Shown piece after piece: positions 1 to 13,050 of a stretch of 64,000 bases of DNA (the first letter of the stretch is position 1; the number at the start of each line of letters is the position of its first letter). Below the pieces are notes generated by a model, which saw only the letters and a program-made list of their open reading frames with translations, did no database searches and was not told where the DNA came from. The stretch is from Hepsetus odoe (taxonomy: Eukaryota; Chordata; Actinopteri; Characiformes; Hepsetidae), in assembly GCA_017165825.1 (NCBI GenBank), contig CM029370.1, forward strand, positions 25,237,047 through 25,301,046, given 5' to 3'. The translations under genes were made by a program, and so were the position numbers.

Positions 1-762
1 TGCATAAATAGTCTGAATGCCTAAAAATGAGCTTTAATTATTCTTTGAACCTTTAGAGCTCCCTGTACGGTGCAGAAAGCCAAAGGTTGTCCATCAGTTT
101 ATAGGTTTTGACTAACGTGAAGCCCAAGAATTCCACAACTGCATGTGCCTTAACCTGAGGCGAGCAGCAGGCCAGTGTAACTGTATTTGCAGAGCAGCAA
201 CAGGCGTTGTAGGCATTTCTCTCATTGGTGGTAAATATCTGGGGGAATCTCTTTGCGTTCTCTGCCAGAGACCGTCTAAGCTGCTGCGGTGCTCTGGCAA
301 AAGCCTTTCCGCTCCCTCAAGTCCACCAACTTACAGACTGCAGGTTTCTAAGGAAGGAAAAGAAAAAGAAATTGTGAGGCAAAGATTCTGTCCATTAGAA
401 TGTAGGTACAATATATTTGTCAGTTAAAAAAAAAACAAAAAAAACAGCTGACCTATACTTTGTGTGGACATTTCATGGGAAATGGTCCAATAGATCTGGC
501 CCAAAAGAATATATATATTTTTTCTTATAGTTGTTTAGAGTATTTTAAAAATGCTTATCTTTACTGTAAAATGTAAAAATTATTCAAATTATTAAAAGAG
601 ATGAAAGGTTTTGCTATTTGTGATTTTAAAAAAAAATGTTTCCCGTCATTGCTAGAAAGTCTCTGGGCATATTTAGCCACCAGACAATAAAATAAGGGTA
701 TTGAGAAAAAAAAATCTTGCTTGAGAAAAAATATGTAAATATGTCATTTATTATTGTCACTC

Positions 763-798
<36 letters not shown>
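763..798 (+). repeat. ATT microsatellite
   Basis: Twelve ATT units, uninterrupted. Confidence 0.95.
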
Positions 799-866
799 CT
801 ATAATTATTGATTATCAAGAAGAACTTGATCATCTGATCATGATGTGCTGCCCTCTATTACTATGG

Positions 867-938
867 GGTTCCAAGTTATAATGGTTAACACTCTTGACTC
901 TGAATCCTGTGATCCGAGTTCAAATCTTGGTGCGACCT
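867..938 (+). pseudogene. tRNA-Gln(CUG)-like gene, decayed
   Basis: A 72-base stretch begins GGTTCCA, has a D-arm ATGGTTA, an anticodon loop around CTCTGAAT with anticodon CTG, a T-arm GAGTTCAAATC, and ends GCGACCT. This is the length and plan of vertebrate tRNA-Gln. The acceptor stem has one mismatch and one G-U pair. The anticodon stem has two mismatched pairs, and the D-arm has changes. It is therefore probably a pseudogene or tRNA-derived repeat head. Confidence 0.6.
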
Positions 939-949
939 TGACCTCTGGG

Positions 950-1165
950 ACAGCAGTGGCCTAGTGGTTAGGGAGGCCCCAGGATCGGAAGGTTGTGATT
1001 TCAAATCCAGTAGGTTACCCTGAGGTATCCTTGAGCAAGGTACCTTTCCTATCACTGCTCCCCGGGAGCTTAAAACAGCTGCCCCCTGCTGCATGTATGG
1101 GTTAAATGCAGAGGCAGCATTTCTTTGTGGTTTGCTGTTTGTTGTGCCGTGTACTCACAATAACA
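950..1165 (+). mobile_element. tRNA-derived SINE
   Basis: It has a tRNA-like head with A-box TGGCCTAGTGGTTAG and a decayed B-box (ATTTCAAATCC). The shared body follows: TTGAGCAAGGTACC, CACTGCTCCCCGGG, CTGCCCCCTGCTGCATG, GGGTTAAATGCAGAGG, then a GTGTGCT-type tail. The same body occurs at several other places in the window. Confidence 0.88.
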
Positions 1166-1708
1166 CGTCACTGAAGTTTGGCTTCACAGTTTTTATGATC
1201 TGCAGAAAAAACACTGAAAACTCCCTTCATAATGGATGTGGCATAAGTCCCCACCCATCCCGTTTAAAAATAAAGAATATAGATCCTGGGGGTTCTTGGA
1301 TTCCTCTATGAGGACCATAGCTTTAGAAAACATCTTCTGATGCATACAATAAAAAGGGCTTAGGCATCTGTTGAAGTAAACTTTAAGCCTGTATGATCGT
1401 TTTAGCTCTATTTTCAACAGATGTGCTCAGATGTTCCAGGCTCTCAGCTGAGGTGTAAAGCTGATCAGGTTTATACCTGTAGCTGCGCCAATATGTTGGA
1501 ATAATCTTCTATTTTTTATAAAGTCACTGCCCACAACAGACATTTTTAGCTATATTTAAAAATGTATTTGTACTTATCCTCTTAAAGGCTCAGTTGCTTG
1601 TTCTGTCTTGGTTTGTTCATTCTTGCCATCGGTCAGTTATGTTATGTAAATTTACTTCTTTTCTAAACTGTTAGTCTTCTATTTTAACATCTGTATTTAT
1701 TATTTTAT

Positions 1709-3700
1709 TTGCTAATTTGTTTACTAGTAGTTCATAATTTTATGGATTTCTGTAGCAATAAGATTGAGATCATTTGGCAAGATATCCAAAACCAAATAAC
1801 AAATACACCACGTCTGCTGCCCGAGACAGATATAGATACAGATCAAAACCTAAAACCAACAGAGAGGTTGGCTTACTTTAATTCGGTTCTGCAGACCGAC
1901 CTCATCTCAGCTATTTCCTCTTCCAAATCTTCTACTTGCATCTTTGATTCAGTCCCTAACAGACTACTCAAAGAGGTCATGCCAGTAATAATCAGGCCTT
2001 TTTTACAAATAGTAAATTCATCTCTCAAGCTGGGCTATGTGCCAAAAGCATTCAAAATAGCAGTTATTAATCTTTTATTTAAGAAGACTAATCCTGATCC
2101 ATTCAAGTTTACAAATTATTGACCAATTTCTAATTTGCCATTTGTATCAAAGATTCTGGAGAGAGCTGTGGCCCAGCAGTTGTGCTCATATCTACATAAA
2201 AATCACATCTTTGAGAATTTCAGTCTGGCTTTTGGCCACAGCATAGCACTGAAACAGTGAAAATATTAAACGATCTCTTAATGGCATCTGACAATGGGGT
2301 CGGTATCCTTACTAGTCCTCCTCAACCTTAGTGGAGCGTTTGGCATAGACCACAATATCTGACTGCATAGACTAGAAAACCTGGTTGCAATAACAGTAAC
2401 AGCCCTCTCCTGGTTTAAATCATACGTGACCAACCGTTACCAATTTGTAAATGTAAATTATGGAACGTCGGTTCGTACAAAAGTCAGTTGTGGAGTCCCA
2501 AAAGGCTCTGTCTTAGGTCCCCTACTTTTCACATTATACATGCTCCCTCTGGGTTCAGTAATCCAGAAGCACGGAATCAGCTTCCACAGTTATACTGATG
2601 ACACACAATAATATATTTCAGCAAAACCAGATGATAAACTCAAATGAAAAAAGACTGAGGATTGACTGAGGATTGAAGAGAAATAAAAGAGTTGATGTCA
2701 CTCAGTTTACTTATGTTACATTCTGAAAAGACAGAGATTCTTTTTGTTAGGTTCCAAAACTTTCAGGTTAAGGGTTAGACTTTGCTAATTTTACAGATAA
2801 TCTTCAAGCCACTGTCAAAAGCCTGGGCCTCGCCAGTCTTCCAGCTGCTGTCTGGGACTCAGACACACTCTCGGTATTTAAGTCCAGACTAAAGACCTAC
2901 TTATTTAGTCAGGCTTTTAGTAATTAATTTTCCTGTTAATTAAAAGGTCCAGATCTTTTGGGTTCACGGATAGAGAATTCACTCAGGTTTGTCGACGGTG
3001 GTGTGGGGGGACGCCAGTGTCTCAGAGTGCTCTTGCATTTGTAAAACCCTCGGTTTTGTCCTTTCTAGTCAGGCTGTAATATCGAGTTTGCCGGAGTCAC
3101 AGTACTGCACTCAAAAAATTAATGGTTTGCACACTGTGAGTCCAAAACAGATCTAACTCCTTTCTCTCTGTTTGAGATGGAAGGCTGTCATTCACCAACT
3201 TAGGCATTTCTGGAAAGCAAAGGCCTCCCAGCCATCTATCAATCACTGTGAGGGTTTCCTGAACTCCATACCAGTTACTCCACCGAGTTGACGAAACTAC
3301 CATCATCAGATTCCTTTCCCCACCTGAACTCCAGATCAGCTACATCACACTGGATCATCTGCAGGAGCTGCTGCCCCAAACCAAGACTAACAAAAGCTCC
3401 ACCCACTCAAACAGACCCACCACTATTAGCTCAACCTCCAACTACAGACACTAACGGACTCTTTTATTGTGACTCATGCTTACCGGAAGTCATCACTAAA
3501 TTTATTAATAATGAAATGCACTTTCTTTTCTTTCTGTCCTTCTTTTTTTCCGGTGTTCTCCTTTTCAGTCTTGGTTCCTCTCAAGATTTCTTCCTCCTGT
3601 TTTAGGGAGTTTTCCTTGCCTCTGTCGCCCTTGGCTTACCAAATTGGGGCACGGGCACAGATTCTGTAAAACTGTTTTGTGAAAAAACCCTGACATGACT
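1709..3700 (+). mobile_element. Decayed L2-type LINE, reverse transcriptase and 3' end
   Basis: Frames on + encode reverse transcriptase blocks: PISNLPFVSKILERAVAQQL (about 2123-2182), GVPKGSVLGPLLFTLYMLPL (about 2493-2552) and YTDDTQ (about 2594-2611), where the active-site aspartates sit. A stop (TGA at 2119-2121) interrupts the NY-PISN junction, and further stops and frameshifts break the rest. The stretch near 2880-2930 encodes the TFKSRLKTYLFSQAF-like end typical of teleost L2-clade LINEs. The following 3' region matches the 3' part of the copy at 53.4-54.75 kb. It is inactive. Confidence 0.82.
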
Positions 3701-3723
3701 GTCTTTTAAATGTGCTTAAGAGG

Positions 3724-3744
3724 TTAATTAATTAATTAATTAAT
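3724..3744. repeat. TTAA microsatellite
   Basis: Five TTAA units in a row lie just after the LINE 3' end. Confidence 0.85.
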
Positions 3745-5032
3745 CAGTTAATAAATAAGTTAGCCATGTTTAACACATCTTTGGCAGCTAAACTAATTAA
3801 ATCTGTTTTGAGCAAAGTCAGTGGTGTGTTTAGTCTCTTATGCCACGCTGTGGTTCAGAGGTGATAGCGATTATGGTTTGTTTAATAATGAGAATTGCCA
3901 ATATCCACACTGAGTTAAAAATCAGATGTCAGTCACATCCTCTGTTAATTCTTCTGTTCAGCCTTCCAAAGCTTCAAGGCCAAACTGGTCCTTTTTTGTG
4001 TTTCTGATTTTAAAGTATACTGATTTTTAGATTTTAGAATATTTCATTATTTATCACATTATAATCGATTAACCAAAAATAATGAGGACGTTCAGGGCAC
4101 ATTTTCAGTTTTGGAGTGATTATTTTATAGCCATTATGGCACAGGATAAAAACAACAGTCGTATGTTTAAAAGGTTTCTCATATTTATTGTCGGAGCAAA
4201 CCTTTGTTCCTTCTAAACATTCCTCACCTCATTATGAGCCATAACTTATGACCCAAACCTCCATTCAGAGAAAGCGTGCCGAAGCCTCAGCTTTTTCCAA
4301 CATTGTGCATTACAGATCACAGACTGTTCTCCGACATTGGCTCCTGTTTGATTTTTTGTCCTTTTGATTTTTTATGCTTTTCATTTGTTTTGTTTGCTTG
4401 TTTTTGCTTTAAAATATGTCTTGTCCCTATTTCTTGTGAGGACAAGAAGCATGTTTATTCCTTTATTGGTGCTGCATGGGTGACCTGTTTATCTTTACCT
4501 GACAGAACATTATTAGATGTGAATCTTGGAGACCCATGATGTTGATAAAAAGTGATAGGATTTCTTAATTACATTTAATTCTGTAATAGTGAAGAGTAAC
4601 ATATTCACTTTTACATTTACATTTACAGACTACATTTACATTGTTTGGATATTGATAAACCAAAAATGTAGCTGGCCAGTACCTTTTTTCTGACTTTTTT
4701 TGCTTCCAGTGCACATATCAACTTTAAATCTACTCACATACAATGTCTTTTATATGCTGAAAACAGTACTGCGTTGCAAAGCTTTTGTTGCCAATTGCAG
4801 CTTTAAGACTTCAGCAGTGAGAAGAAATGTTCTTTTTTACAGCATTGTGATTCAATTTTGGACTGTTTCTTTGGAAAACCATCTTCAGTTGCTCAAGGAC
4901 TCAGGCTAACTGTCTCAAAGTAACAAAAATCTTCCATAATTTTTTTTGTCACAGCAGGAGAATGGCTGGGCAATGTAAGGGCCTTCATCTTTTTATTAAG
5001 CAGTCTTGGGTTATTTTAGCTGTATATTTGTG

Positions 5033-5275
5033 GCATTGGTGGCCTAGGCTCAATTATTGGAATAATTGTGAGTTTGAGTCCCGGACCAGTAGGTTAACCT
5101 GAGGCATCGTTGAGCAAAGTACCATCCCCATTACTGCTCCCTGGGCACTGGATTTATGGCTAACCATTGCTACACCTTTGGGGTATGGGTTACATTCAGA
5201 GAATGCATTTTGTTGTGGTTCACACTGTGTTGTGCTGTGCTGTGTGCTCACATTGACAATTAGCTACTTTAACTT
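5033..5275 (+). mobile_element. tRNA-derived SINE, diverged
   Basis: The head TGGTGGCCTAGGCTCAATTA is diverged. The B-box (GAGTTTGAGTCCCG) and the body (GTTGAGCAAAGTACC, CACTGCTCC-like, GGGTTACATTCAGAGAATG, TGTGCTGTGCTGTGTGCTCAC) match the other SINEs in the window. Confidence 0.78.
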
Positions 5276-5569
5276 TTGTGAAAAATATCTAGTCCCCCTT
5301 AGATTCAGTGTTTTGGCTGAATGAGATTAAATCCTCCCGTAATATTTTGTTTTATATCTCCCCAGTCACTCAAAGCAGCTCCATATCGTAATGCTCCCAC
5401 CTCCATGGAATGGTGTTCTCAGGATCATAGGCACAGTTCCTCTTTCTGCTGTGTGTTGGGTGTAGGAATGTGGTTTACTGCTTATTGCTCTTCTTGAAAC
5501 TGCTGTTCTTGAGTCATTCTCCAGCTCTTTTCAAGTGACTGCTTGCTACTCACTCACAGTGTATTGAGC

Positions 5570-6912
5570 AGTGTATACTGAACGCGCCAACCTTTCTCTC
5601 AGTAAATCTGTTTTTTAGGGGGCTTTTGACATGAAATCTACACTGGATGTGGGTAACAACCCAAACAATCCACACATACAAAGAAATCAAAACAAATAAG
5701 TCCATAAATGAAACTCATGTGGAGTAAACTGGAATGAAACAGTGAATAAGTATTTAACACATGAAAAAAAGGAGGTACAAAAAGGCCTGCAAACACTAGA
5801 AACCAGCTGAAATCTGTCTGAATATTTAGAAAGCAATCTTGACCCCTATTATTGCAAATTAATATTAGCTGATTTAGTCCTAATTGGGGTTTTTCATTAC
5901 CAAGGTATCACACATAAAGCATCTCATGAAGGATAATGAAAAAAACCTTTGCAACCTTTTTGTTGCAATATATACTGATTGTATTGGTTACAGATGTATT
6001 TCTGAGCTCCTGAATGTTCCAGTGAGCACCATTAGGGCCATAATTCAGAAATGGAAATAACATCCTTTGACCGTAAACCAGCCGCGACCAGATGTTCCTT
6101 GCATGGTTTCTGACAAAATAGTTAAAAGAATAATTAGACGAGTTGTCCAAGAGCCAAGGACCACTCATGGAGAGCTTCAGAAAGACCTGGATTTAGCAGA
6201 TACAGTTGTTTCAAAGAAAACAATAAGTGACTCAACCACTCAACCAACATGGCCTTTATGCCCTTTCACCATGCAAGACTCCTTTGCTAAAGCAAAAGCA
6301 CATTGAAGCTCATTTAAAGTTTGCTACACAACATTTGGACAAGCCAAGGAAATACTTGGAGAATATAGTCTGGTCAGATGAGACCGAAATCAAACTCTTT
6401 GGACGTCGACCCACACCATGTTTGGAGGAGAAATGGCACTGCACATTGCCCCAAAAACACCATAACAACAGTGAAGTTTGGAGGCAGAAATATCATTGTA
6501 TGGAACTGTTTTTCAGCACATGGTATAATTGAAGGAAGGATGAATGCACAAATGTACCAGGACATTCTGGATAACTGCTGCCATCTTCCAGGATGCTGGA
6601 GATGAAACAAGGTTGGACATTTTAGCAAGACAATGATCCCAAACACAGGAGGCATCTCGAATCTTTCATTACCAACAGGAGCTTTTCTACTTAGCATTAA
6701 AGAAATTTCTGTAAGCATGTTCAATACTTTTTCCCTGTGTCATTTCACTTTACTACACACGGCTTGATTTATTGTCTTGTTTGTTCTGATTTCTTAGTAT
6801 GTGTGGATTACTTGGGTTGTTACCGACATCTGGAGTAAATTTCACGTCAACATCCCCATTAGAAATATGTTTACTGAGAAAAACATTCACATGTTAATAC
6901 TTATTTTCCCCA
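5570..6912 (+). mobile_element. Tc1/mariner element with internal deletion
   Basis: The left end reads CTCTCAGTAAAT then GACATGAAAT; the right end reads ACGTCAACATCC, TTTACTGAGAAAAAC, GTTAATACTTATTTTCCCC. The two ends are inverted copies. The + strand carries a fragmentary Tc1 transposase: VVQEPRTTHGELQKDLDLA (about 6143-6200), LENIVWSDETEIKLFGRR (about 6356-6410), then HHVWRRNGTAHCPKNTI and FGGRNIIVWNCFSAHGIIEG in another frame. After NDPKHR the sequence jumps to the transposase 3' end, so the block with the last catalytic Glu is missing. Stops and frameshifts confirm inactivity. Confidence 0.88.
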
Positions 6913-7447
6913 CCATATCATCCTTATCATAATTATCTTCCTTGAGAGAAATCTTTCTTGACACACCTGTCCACAAATTATAATTTTTTGTTTCATTAAC
7001 TTTCTTATTGCCTCTTTTTAAACTAGTAGTACAAGAATGTGAAAGGCATTTGGTTTGCCTCTGTAGGTTTTTTCCCCCCTTTTAAAAGTTGTTTAAAGAC
7101 GTTGCCCTTGAGAACTTAAAGAAACTCCTTCGCCCTCACCAACCATTGTGTGACGGTAGCAGGCAGAAGACATTATGTGGGAAATTCTTAAGTGGATATA
7201 TGCAATAGAGGTACATTAAATAGCAATAAAATTGAAAAAAACTTCTCACTGGTTTTGATTCTTGACAATTATTTTACTTGTTTAAAAGTAAAAGTGCCAA
7301 AAAAGTTACCAAAGAAGCCGCCACAGAACAGCCAGTTTTGGTTCCTCTTTTTTTAACTGGATATTTGATGTGATGACTTATATGATGACATTATATAATG
7401 TTAACCTGTATTCTAAACAGATTTTTCAATCTTTGAATGGAAATCTT
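6913..7447. other. Gene-free spacer
   Basis: AT-rich unique-looking sequence without an open frame or motif that I recognise. Confidence 0.5.
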
Positions 7448-7580
7448 TATCCCTGCGATGGGCTGGCGACCTGTCCAGGGTGCGTCCCCCGTCCTCGCCC
7501 TGTGTGCGCTAGGTTGGACACCAGCACCCCCCCGCGACCCCGTTTGGGACAAGCGGCAGATAATGGATGGATGGAAATCC
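7448..7580 (+). mobile_element. 3' fragment of a SINE-type repeat ending in ATGGATGG
   Basis: The sequence CCCTGCGATGGGCTGGCGAC, CCAGGGTGCGTCCCCC, CGACCCCGTTTGGGACAAGC and GGCAGATAATGGATGGATGG is a common teleost repeat tail. The same sequence occurs inverted at about 59.03-59.16 kb, there joined to a tRNA-like head. Confidence 0.82.
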
Positions 7581-8389
7581 TTACATTATGTCAAACGTAG
7601 TAGAAGAAGAATCAGATTCGTAGGCCAATTTGCAAGGAATTTGCTTCTGGCAAATACTAGGCAATAGCTATACAATACAATTGAAAGAAATCCTGTAAAT
7701 TGAAGACGTGCCAGTAAAAGAAAAAGTAAAAGTCATTTTAAGATTGTGTAAAGCTCAGATCAGTGGGATCACAATGAATCTTTCCTGTTTTTCAGAGCAG
7801 GGAAATCTTTTACGTTCCTCGTCTTTTGAACAGGATGAATGACCTTGATTTTGCTCATCTCTGCCTTCAGTTGGTCAGAGCATTTTCAAAGTTCAACTTC
7901 GTTTCAATCCATAAAAAATACTAATTTAGACAGCCCTAAACACATAGCTACCTGCACAAGGGCGGATTAACCATTTTATGACCACTAGTCGTCACTGTGG
8001 AGCAAAACCTCATATCTCCAGAATGCCTACCTTATAGCTGAAGGAAAACTATCATGATTTATGACAAAGTTTCATGCAAGGGAATTTTTTGTCAAGTGAT
8101 TTTGAGCGCAAAGGCCAACTGGTATATTCAAAAACTGAAAAAGTAAGAAACTGAGACAGAAGATTTAGTTTTGAGTCATGATTTCTTTTTTGTTTCTTTT
8201 ATATTAATTAAAAAATAAAAGCTTAGGTGTAATAACAAAGCGAAATCACTCTACAAAATGAACATTTATTCAATTTGTATTTATTAACTACATTAGAATT
8301 AGTCCAAAAAATCAATGCCACTTTGAAGGTGTATTCCTTTTGCTCTTAACTGCAAATCTTATTGGCCTGTATTAGACTTGTTAATAGTG

Positions 8390-8730
8390 TCTGCTATGAA
8401 TGAACCTTGACTGTGTTATCTGTTTTATGAAAACACTGAGCGGACTCCCAGCTGGTTCTTTTCTAGCCTCTGTCCCTGTATGATCTCTGTTTGACAGGCA
8501 GAATGAACCTTTACATGCTGGTCCATTAGCGAGGAGAAGTGAAAGGGCCCTATTCACACTTCATTTTAATCAGAGCGGGAGGTGAATTGTCCATTGAAGA
8601 ACACTTGATGTAAACGGAATGAAAGCGCCTCCGATCAGATGGCTGCCTTCTTCGATTCTCTCCCAGATTCAACCGAGCTTTGACATCCTACCTGAAGATC
8701 AGGCTTCTCGCAGTTTCATTTGAATGCTCC
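8390..8730. promoter_or_regulatory. Possible conserved non-coding element
   Basis: This is a non-repetitive, balanced-composition block with homeodomain-type (CATTTTAATC) and other motifs, inside AT-rich DNA. It has no credible long frame. Regulatory function is a guess from composition and distance to a developmental gene. Confidence 0.22.
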
Positions 8731-11209
8731 AGGAGAGCTGATGTGTTGTTCAGCATCATAGCATTTGGCATAATTTTATTCTATGCTTGATTTACTTGTG
8801 TTCACATTTGGAAAATATTCTTCATTCTATCCAGCAGTCATCTTGTCCCATCTTGCCCATTTCACAAGCACACCACAGTCAAATGAATCCCTTGCCTCTT
8901 CCTCCTTTCCCCTTTTTTGTTCCATGCTCCAAGCCCAACTGATCCATTTCAGTCAGTCTCTTTTGTGCTGGCGTTTCAGTCTCTATGGCAGCCCAGATGA
9001 GCTTTAGTGAAGACGGGACATGTGATGTCTGGAGAGATGGCCAGGTGTGGTTTAGCTTTGTTGTCAAAAAGACACGATGCCATGGACATAGATGTGGGCT
9101 ACTTCTTTCATAGGGCATTGAAATACTTTATGGACAGTATTATGTTCAATGTGCATGGGAGCATTGTGTTGTGACCCCTTCACACCCGCAAACCCATTCT
9201 GCATATTTGAGTTATTATTTTTCTAATTGTAATTTAAAAACAGATCCCTCAACAAAAAAAATGGCAAATTCCTCTTAGAAGTTGGTCCCCAATCTTTATA
9301 CAAGCGTCTTTGTTTCGTTTCCACGCTGTTGGCTGTATTTCATCACTAATGGTTTAGCTGAAAGTAGCTGACCAAATTTCACCAGCAGCCATACAGAAAA
9401 CACTGTCCTCTGCTTTGTATCTTTCAAGTAAATAAAGCAGATATTAGACTCGTATGGACACCTTTTTTCCTCATTTAGCCTTGAGCACAAAATGCTTTGT
9501 GCAGCTACATAAAAGAGAGGGGGGGCAAAAAAACCACACGAGAAAGTAGCCTTGTTTGCTAAGAATGTTACCACTAATCATAAATAATCCTACAACTAAC
9601 ACAAAAATGTTATATATTTATTTTTTTTCAAAAGCACATTTTTGAATTTCTAAACCAAAGTGAGACATCTATTAAAACTGCAGTGGATGAATATTTGGAA
9701 GTACAATGTGCATTAAAATTAATAATAGAGAAAAATTCACATATTTTCCTCTTATCTGGAACTTAGCACTAAAAACATGAATATATGTGAAGTCCTAGTA
9801 TGAAAACTGCCCATATTGAATACACTGAAATTAATATTTAATATGAACTATTTAATGAAAATATATTTGCTATTGTCTATTTGAAAGAAAAGGACATTTA
9901 GGTATCAGTGGCTGAGAGAGTTTTTACAGGTTTCTTATTTCTTTCTTTAGGGGGTAAATGTAATAATATAAGCCTTATTATTTAATTTTTCATATAAAGC
10001 ATAATGCCCCCCACCATTCCATCCAGCACCTCCATGATGAGCTTGAGAGTTTCTTTTCCAAAACTAATCCTCCAACATAAGAACTCATGGTTGAAAGCAA
10101 TCTGGTATTGTCGTTTTAGTAGAGTAAAAGCTGTTAATGCAAAAAAGGAGTTCTAACTCAGCATTTATCCACTTTCAAAGATCAGACAAATAGTAGATGG
10201 TGTCTACAAACTTCCAGCCATCTTGTGTTGTTCTTATTTTTCAGCTTTAGACATGTAAAAATATGTTAATATATTTCTTTCTTCATACTGACACATAGTC
10301 AATATAAAGTGAATTTTTTTTGTTTTGATATTCTGAAGAAAAAAAAATTAAGATGTATTTTCTTTGTATAAATGTGGCGAGAGAGATGCCTCTTTATAGT
10401 GATATATAATGCCACACTTGGCTTACGGTTGCATATAAAAGGTAAGGGCTCTATCAAAATGCTCAGATACCCAGCATGAAAGTAAAAAAAAAACTCTTGA
10501 ATTTTGAATCAATTTGATTGTTTTAATGGAAGGTAATCCTTTGAATTTGCCAATTAAATTTTCATCAAATGTTTGCCGTTGAGTTTCTGGCTAAACCTGG
10601 TTTCTTTTTTCACAAGAAAGTGATTACACTGAAATCCTCAATGTCAGGGGCGATTTATTTTTATTATTCCCATCACATGTACCTGCTTTCCATGCTCTTG
10701 TTTTACTCTCTGTATTGACTTACTACTCCACCTTGTCTAGCTTGACCTTCTATTATAAGTTGCTTAGAAACCCTGGAGAAAAGATTGAGATGCTTCATGC
10801 AAGTCTTTGTATCTCTCTGCTTTCATGCTGTTTTTTGTCAGGCGTAATAGCGGAGTGGCTTCTCGTTCCATTGTATGAAACCATCCCACTGGCTCCTTCC
10901 TGATGGTGTGTCACCACCTCGGCTCCTGGGCTTTTAATTTATTTCCCCTTCACACCTTTCTCTCCCACTTATTAAGACATTTTGCATGTTTTAAATAATG
11001 TGGCATGAATGCAGGTGTGTGTGTGTTCTTTTAGCCCAAGTCAGGTCTCCACTAGCAGTTCCAATCTCCTGTCTGCCCACATGCACACATATATTAAAGA
11101 AAAAGAAAAGGCCCCCCATCCAGGAAGCCCAATACAGCCACGCTGCCCCAACAAACAGCGGATGGAGTCGCCTCCACGGAGATGCAATCGTTTTTTGATT
11201 TGCACCTGT

Positions 11210-12130
11210 TGCAGCACGAGCGAGGGGAATATGTAGCATGCTGATCTTTCTTTCCTTAATGAGCCCGTTTGTAGAATGCCTCCTCCGGGCCAGCGCCTTT
11301 TCCCTTTCATCCCGCTGCCCGCCCTGCCTTTTGTGCTGCCCATCTCACCTAAAGGAGATAGCATTATATGAGCATTCAATTAAAGTCTTTGGCGACGGCA
11401 AAAAATGCAGGGAGGAGAGGAGAGAAGGGGAAAGCAAAAATATAAAAAAACAGACCCATTCTTTGGCGGAGCATTGAGAAGCCTTGAATCGGTTCTTAAT
11501 TAGGAGATATGTTTAGATGTTTAATGAAGGAGATGCTAGGATAACGATATTGAGGCACCAGTTAACAAACACTCAGGTTATCCCGAAAGGAGCAAAGCTA
11601 AAATGTGAGAAATGTTTTTCAAATGGTGTATTTAAGCCTGCATAATTACAGCTTTTAGAGCAGCAGAATGAATGACCTGTGTGACTTGTAGCTGCTTGAA
11701 TACCTGAGCAGCCCCTCAGTAACTGCTATGCCTCCTTCAGACGGCTCTAGCTGCTCAGCGAGGCAAGGCGGAATTTGCTCTTTCATTTCCATTACAGTAT
11801 CAAAGTACTCATGAATGATTTGGGTTTTAATGATCCATGGGCCTTAATACTAAGTTAATTAATATAAATTCCACCCATAATCAGATCATTACTGTGTCTT
11901 CAGATGTTTTTTTTTTTGCCCCTTTAAAGGAAAAAATCTTTACACATTACTGCATGGAATATTCATCATATAGGAGCAGATGATCTTCTGCGTTTTTTTT
12001 GTTGCCACAAAGCGGATATCAGATGAATCTCTTAGACAGATCTTATATCTTTTAAATAAAGGTCAACACATAGATTACATATTAGCGCCCATTGCATTTG
12101 GCTGACCCTATTTGTAAAATGAAGCACATA
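11210..12130. promoter_or_regulatory. Possible conserved non-coding cluster
   Basis: About 900 bp of repeat-free sequence rich in TAATTA/TTAATTA homeodomain-like sites (for example TTCTTAATTAGGAG near 11493 and GTTAATTAATATAAATTCC near 11854), plus CAGCTG-like and TCATTTCC motifs. No long frame or splice structure stands out. It is the best candidate here for a long-range enhancer, judged on sequence texture only. Confidence 0.28.
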
Positions 12131-12144
12131 GACGTTCACGCATG

Positions 12145-12148
<4 letters not shown>

Positions 12149-12182
<34 letters not shown>
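12149..12182 (+). repeat. CT microsatellite
   Basis: An uninterrupted CT dinucleotide run of about 17 units. Confidence 0.97.
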
Positions 12183-12185
<3 letters not shown>

Positions 12186-12600
12186 AATACTCTGCTCTAC
12201 GGCCCCTCATGCTTTCAGGCCGCTTCGTCCCTCCGTTCTCTTTTTCAGCTGTCCTACTAGAGTTACAGGGCCATTTCTAACTTGGTGCCTGTCCGGCACT
12301 GTGGAGGCTCGGCCACATGACTGTTGATTCATGGGGACGCCCATAGAGCTGTCATTTTCAGGGCAGGTGTCGAGAAACTGGCTGGGCGCCTGAGTAAAGA
12401 AAAAGATTCTGACCTCATCCTGAAATACTGCAAGATGATGGCCCCCTGGTCACAGGACCCAAGGTACGGACATAAAAGGGCTTTTCTAGGTACTGAAATG
12501 AAACCTGATCGACTTTAAGCAGAAGTCGTACTCCAGGGTCTTACCAAGGGTCATAATGAATGAGAGGGAAGGTGGCCATTTGTTTGGCTTTGTTTGCATA

Positions 12601-13050
12601 CAGTCTTAAAAATAAGGGTTCTAGGCTTGGCTGTACAGTTCTAAGGAAAGCATTTTAGTCAATGTAGAACCCCTAAATGATGGGAAGGTTTTTAAACTTA
12701 AATAAAAATGTTATTTTCGATAAAAAAGCTTAGGTTCTATGGGGAGCCAAAAGCTGTCCATTAAAAAACCTTGTGTGCATTAAAATAATCCTATAGTAGA
12801 ACTAAAGCACTTTTTCAAACAACCAAAACTGTTCCATGGTAAGTTCAATTTGTAATCGAGATGTGTGAGCCATTTAGGTTTAAAGAACCACGTGATGTTA
12901 AGGTGCTCGGAAAAGGTCTTAAATTAATAAGGAACAATTATATTATGCAAAGGATCTTCATACATTTTACAGGTTCCTCAGACTTTAGAAATGGGTCTCC
13001 TGTAGCACCGCATTGAGAACCTTTGTGGCAGCTTTAGAACGTAGTTCTGT
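12601..13050. repeat. Possible non-autonomous DNA element (GGTTCT/AGAACC type)
   Basis: It contains repeated GGTTCT and AGAACC motifs in both orientations with AT-rich spacers. Similar fragments occur near 14.37-14.6, 19.38-19.47, 38.09-38.13 and 45.54-45.6 kb. The spread suggests one diverged, inverted-repeat-rich family. Boundaries are not clear. Confidence 0.4.

Noticed and set aside
143..427. 94-codon + ORF at the window start
   Set aside because: No family or exon evidence; possibly conserved non-coding DNA but cannot be tested here.
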